NCBI GenBank assembly: GCA_019044685.2
Contig: JAGTXX020000011.1
Span: 124,001-188,000, forward strand
From: Nannochloris sp. 'desiccata'
Lineage: Eukaryota; Chlorophyta; Trebouxiophyceae; Chlorellales; Chlorellaceae
Direction: 5' to 3'
Length of the DNA stretch: 64,000 nt
Under the pieces are notes generated by a model, which saw only the letters and a program-made list of their open reading frames with translations, was not told the origin of the DNA and did not search any database. Of the stretch, positions 61,039 to 64,000 are shown one piece after another (the first letter of the stretch is position 1; each line of letters starts with the position of its first letter). Position numbers and translations under genes: made by a program.

Positions 61039-61896
61039 TCTGGATTTAATTCAAAATAATTATCAGATCGCGGTTCCACAAACACGCAGAGTGAAATTTG
61101 CGGACCCGTTACTTTTCTTATGCTCGCGATAATATTGACGAAACAGGAATATGCAGATGAGGTGTGTGGCGCAGGATTTTATTCCTTTTTAAATGTTATT
61201 AGTATTTTCAAGTCCCGGAGTCCTCTGCTTCATGCAGTGCTCGACTCAGTGAGAGACAAATTCATCTGGATTTTGGGGTCTATTTTTTCGATAACGGATC
61301 TGTATAACCGAATGTGGTTGTGCTTTTTTACTGTAACACAAGCTTGTTCTTTTCTGCGACTTTCTCCATTGCCGCAGAAAAGCACAGGGCGAGATGCATT
61401 GTTGCAAAATTGTACCTGCCGGCGGCGGTGCAGAACTGCGCCAGTGCAAAAAGGTACAAAAATAATGATTATTTAGGCTCCTCAGACAAGGAGAGACATG
61501 GAGAGACTTTTCTTAATTAGTCCTAGAGAGACCTCCGCATGACTAAATTAATACGCCTGAAGCCTGTGTTGGCGCTAGAGCACTTTAAAGGATGGTAGCA
61601 CCTGTATTTACCCAAAGAACGTTGAACGTTGAACCTCAGCCGATTAAAGAAAGTGACCTCTTGAAGGGAGTGTTAGAACCGACCAACGAATGCTTAGCAA
61701 CTGCCAAAATAGCAGCTGGCGCGAGCAGTGTTTAGACCTGAGTTGCAGAAAGGTGCAAAATCTGGCTGTGGAAGCGCCTCACGTCAATTGAAAATTTACA
61801 AAGAATTCTCCTTAAACAATCATATTCTTGTTAATTATGCACATTTAAAGATGTAAAAATAATCCATAAACATAACTACTAAACTACAAATCTCAC
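61039..61896. other. Spacer upstream of TMX1-like gene
   Basis: 858 bp with no supported gene. The plus-strand ORF at 61120-61476 is not protein-like. A tandem GAACGTT repeat lies near 61618-61632. The region should include the TMX1-like promoter and the 3' end of the BTB/MATH gene. Confidence 0.45.
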
Positions 61897-63339
61897 TTAA
61901 TTGTTGTTATTATTATTCTGGGTGGAGTTAGCAGGCGGCAATTCTGAAATTTCCAGCAGCTGGACGAAAAGAACACCATCTTCATTTAAATATGGCTCGA
62001 GATCTGATTGAGATTCTGCAATCTGGTAACCAAGACTTGAATCATCGAATCTTTGAAAATCGTATACTTTTTTATAATTTCAATGACTTTGACGGGTCAG
62101 TCCAATTCAGACAACAGACTTTTGCATCGATGCGAGGCCGCGGCGGGTCATCTGACTTATTCTCAGTAAGGAATAGAAAATATCCTGTCTTGTCAGCACT
62201 GAAGGACCGAAAATTTTGGCTAAAGTTATAATGGCAGCCCTTGTATTCATATTGTTCGTCATTTGCATCGCCTATCGGGACAAGACGTTCCGGATCCTCG
62301 GCCCCCTTGACTTGGAATTTACAAGTTAAGAGTGCAGCGGGGATATGATTTTGAACATCAACCATTCTTCTAATCGTCTTACCAGTGTACTTTGGATTCC
62401 TAAGCAAGTCACAAAATAATGCAGCACGAAGTAGATCAGGGTAGTCGCTGAAGTCACGAACCAAGGAAGTGGCATCTTCAATAGACGCCGCCTCAGTAGC
62501 TTGAGCAGTAATATAATTGCAACGCTTTGCAACATAAGTATAGCATGCTTCTTGCAGTTCATTATCCTTAATATCGAGGGCAAAATTTCGCACATCCTTG
62601 ATAAGATTAAAATTAACAAGGGAGCTAGAGGCGGCATCAGCACTTGAGGACCCTGCTTGAGGTGGCGGCCCAGCAACGACCAATTCTTTTGCAACGCCTT
62701 TCAACTTTTCCAGCAAGGGGCGGTTAATGCTGTTGGCAAGCCTCAAAACACCACCCAGGTTATTGTGGAGAGAGAGATGGTGGATGTTTTTTGTTGCTAC
62801 CGACTCTCGATCGTACATAAAGCGGAGGAGAGCAAGAGCTTGTGCCAAGGTTGTTGTTGAAGAACCAGGTGGCTCTATAGGTTTTCTAGGACGTCTAGCA
62901 TCTTGGTACATCCCAAAGAAAAGTTTAGAAGCCATAGCTACGATTTGACTATGCGCCGGCAAGATTTTACCGGCCACCATCAATTTCCAATCTGTGATCA
63001 TTTCACTTTCAGGATCCACCTAGAACCTCTGTGGCAAGTCCCCTATGCCAGCAGCATATATTTCCAGATCGTTGAATGGAGGAAGGCTCATATTTTCGAT
63101 GTTTAGCTCCGGCGATTAATCACAAATCGAATGGTAATTTTAAATTTGCTTCCAACAACGGTCGGAATGGGTTCGGCCACCAAAGTAATGTTTGCTGGAA
63201 GATTTAAGGAACTTGGTAGCACAGCGTCGGTAGCTGTTTTTGAAATTTCACTGCTGCCAGTGGCAACTTTTTTTGAAATTTCAAAAAATTGACCGCGGAA
63301 GCTACTAAAAACAGGAGCAGAGTGGCGTCTAGGGCTCAT
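61897..63339 (-). pseudogene. BTB/MATH-type gene with frame breaks
   Basis: Read on the minus strand. From 63339, a first frame (about 78 residues) ends in KFKITIRFVINRRS and a stop. A second frame from about 63010 carries a BTB-like domain (DWKLMVAGKILPAHSQIVAM, then the BTB helices). Its C-terminal part ends WTDPSKSLKL and stops at 62072-62074. A MATH-like beta-domain tail then continues one frame over (DFQRFDDSSLGYQIAESQ, LFVQLLEISELPP) to TAA at 61897. Breaks are therefore a one-base change in an A-run near 62078, a TAG near 63020 and a frame change near 63100. An intron from GTGATT near 63148 could remove the last two, but that donor is unlike all others here. It could be a recent pseudogene or contain sequence errors. 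Confidence 0.65.
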
Positions 63340-63593
63340 TGTTTAATATAAAGTAGTTTCAAAACGCCTCTTTTAGCTTTCCTTCTTCTATTTCATTGCT
63401 TGCGTATGGGCTAGCACCTCGCAGGAGTGCACAAATATTCATTTCAGATTTCGTGTGTCGAACAACAGTTTCAAGTGCTTTGTAGCCTAGTTTCATCAGA
63501 TACCAGCCTTATAATTATGCTTAAATTTCTCTGTAACTGTGTATCAGTCTTTGTGAATTTTAGCTGACGGATTACCCCACTCATTTCAACACC
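63340..63593. promoter_or_regulatory. Divergent upstream region at the window's right end
   Basis: 254 bp separate the starts of the BTB/MATH gene and the gene at 63594. It is AT-rich and no site is assignable. Confidence 0.35.
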
Positions 63594-64000
63594 ATGTATA
63601 AAAATAAACCCGTCCTGGGCTTGGGAAAAGCTGGACTCCTACCACCACGCAAAAACAACGGAGCTGGCCCTTCTACAAACACCTTTCGTGGTACACACGA
63701 TGTCAATGCACCGCTTCAAGAGCAGCAATCCCGGTCTATTGTCACAGACTCCCAATTACTAGTGGGTGCACTGCCTCCTCCCCGGTCTGCCATCCATAAT
63801 CCACCCCCCCTCAACCTGCGTAAAAATATAAACCACGCTGCCGCAAGCGGCGTTGCAGGCGCTTCCAAAGAATCTGAAATAATAACAATAGGATCTCCTA
63901 ACTATAAAGATGATGAAGGAGTGGGTGCTGCTTCTGCAGAGCCTCTCATAGAAATTGAAGAGACGACTTCATTGCAGAAAACTGCCGACGACACTAATGA
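63594..64000 (+). CDS. 5' part of an unknown gene (runs off the window)
   Basis: The frame is open from ATG at 63594 (context ACCATGT) to the window's end, at least 135 codons without a stop. The predicted protein starts MYKNKPVLGLGKAGLLPPRK. It is Pro/Ser/Ala/Asn-rich, with PLQEQQSRSI, SAIHNPPPLNLRKN and an acidic stretch (EPLIEIEETT). This low-complexity composition is typical of a disordered N-terminus of a larger regulatory or RNA-binding protein. There is no domain in the visible part. An intron could occur before the window end. Confidence 0.6.
   Translation, partial: MYKNKPVLGLGKAGLLPPRKNNGAGPSTNTFRGTHDVNAPLQEQQSRSIVTDSQLLVGALPPPRSAIHNPPPLNLRKNINHAAASGVAGASKESEIITIGSPNYKDDEGVGAASAEPLIEIEETTSLQKTADDTN

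Noticed and set aside
61120..61476. Plus-strand ORF of 118 codons
   Set aside because: It lacks a recognisable domain or splice context, and its composition is not protein-like.

Overview
The window is nuclear DNA of a photosynthetic eukaryote, most likely a green alga. Evidence: short GT-AG introns interrupt most genes, and several products are plastid proteins (photosystem I subunit PsaH, sedoheptulose-1,7-bisphosphatase, a TIC21-type envelope protein). The others are typical eukaryotic proteins (Argonaute, Brr2, LSm6, ADA2, MOG1). PsaH has a green-lineage sequence, but I cannot place the organism more narrowly. No rRNA, tRNA or CRISPR array was recognised.

Layout. 1-13 kb: Argonaute 3' end, a predicted GPI-anchored protein, a four-helix membrane protein, a small membrane-anchored DnaJ-type zinc protein, SBPase, ADA2, TIC21, a secreted lipocalin and a secreted protein of unknown family. 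13-15 kb: a non-coding block with two identical 386-bp direct repeats and several hairpins. 15-22 kb: BRR2, which is intact except for one frame change between its two helicase cassettes. 22-25 kb: two small multi-exon genes, LSM6 and a VASt-domain protein. 25-41 kb: GH2 beta-galactosidase, M1 aminopeptidase, lipid kinase, DHHC palmitoyltransferase, PSAH, D-cysteine desulfhydrase and MOG1. 41-51.4 kb: a decayed region with a broken minus-strand gene, a short hAT-type element with perfect target-site duplication, and a plus-strand chain of frame-broken ORFs that resembles a degenerate transposon gene. 51.6-64 kb: an HDAC, aspartate aminotransferase, dolichyldiphosphatase, a DMT transporter, an unusual CBM20-SAP protein, a tRNA-guanine transglycosylase, a TMX1-like thioredoxin protein, a frame-broken BTB/MATH gene and the start of an unknown gene.

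The genes do not form operons. They alternate strands with compact spacers, and several pairs are divergent and may share promoters (SBPase/ADA2, aminopeptidase/lipid kinase, aminotransferase/dolichyldiphosphatase). Functional themes are photosynthesis and plastid carbon metabolism (SBPase, PsaH, TIC21, the starch-binding protein) and RNA processing or silencing (Argonaute, Brr2, LSm6, TGT). The points most worth following are the CBM20-SAP architecture, the hAT element, the 14-bp duplication that breaks a gene, the BRR2 frame change, and the identical direct repeats. Exon boundaries were assigned by hand from splice signals and reading-frame phase.
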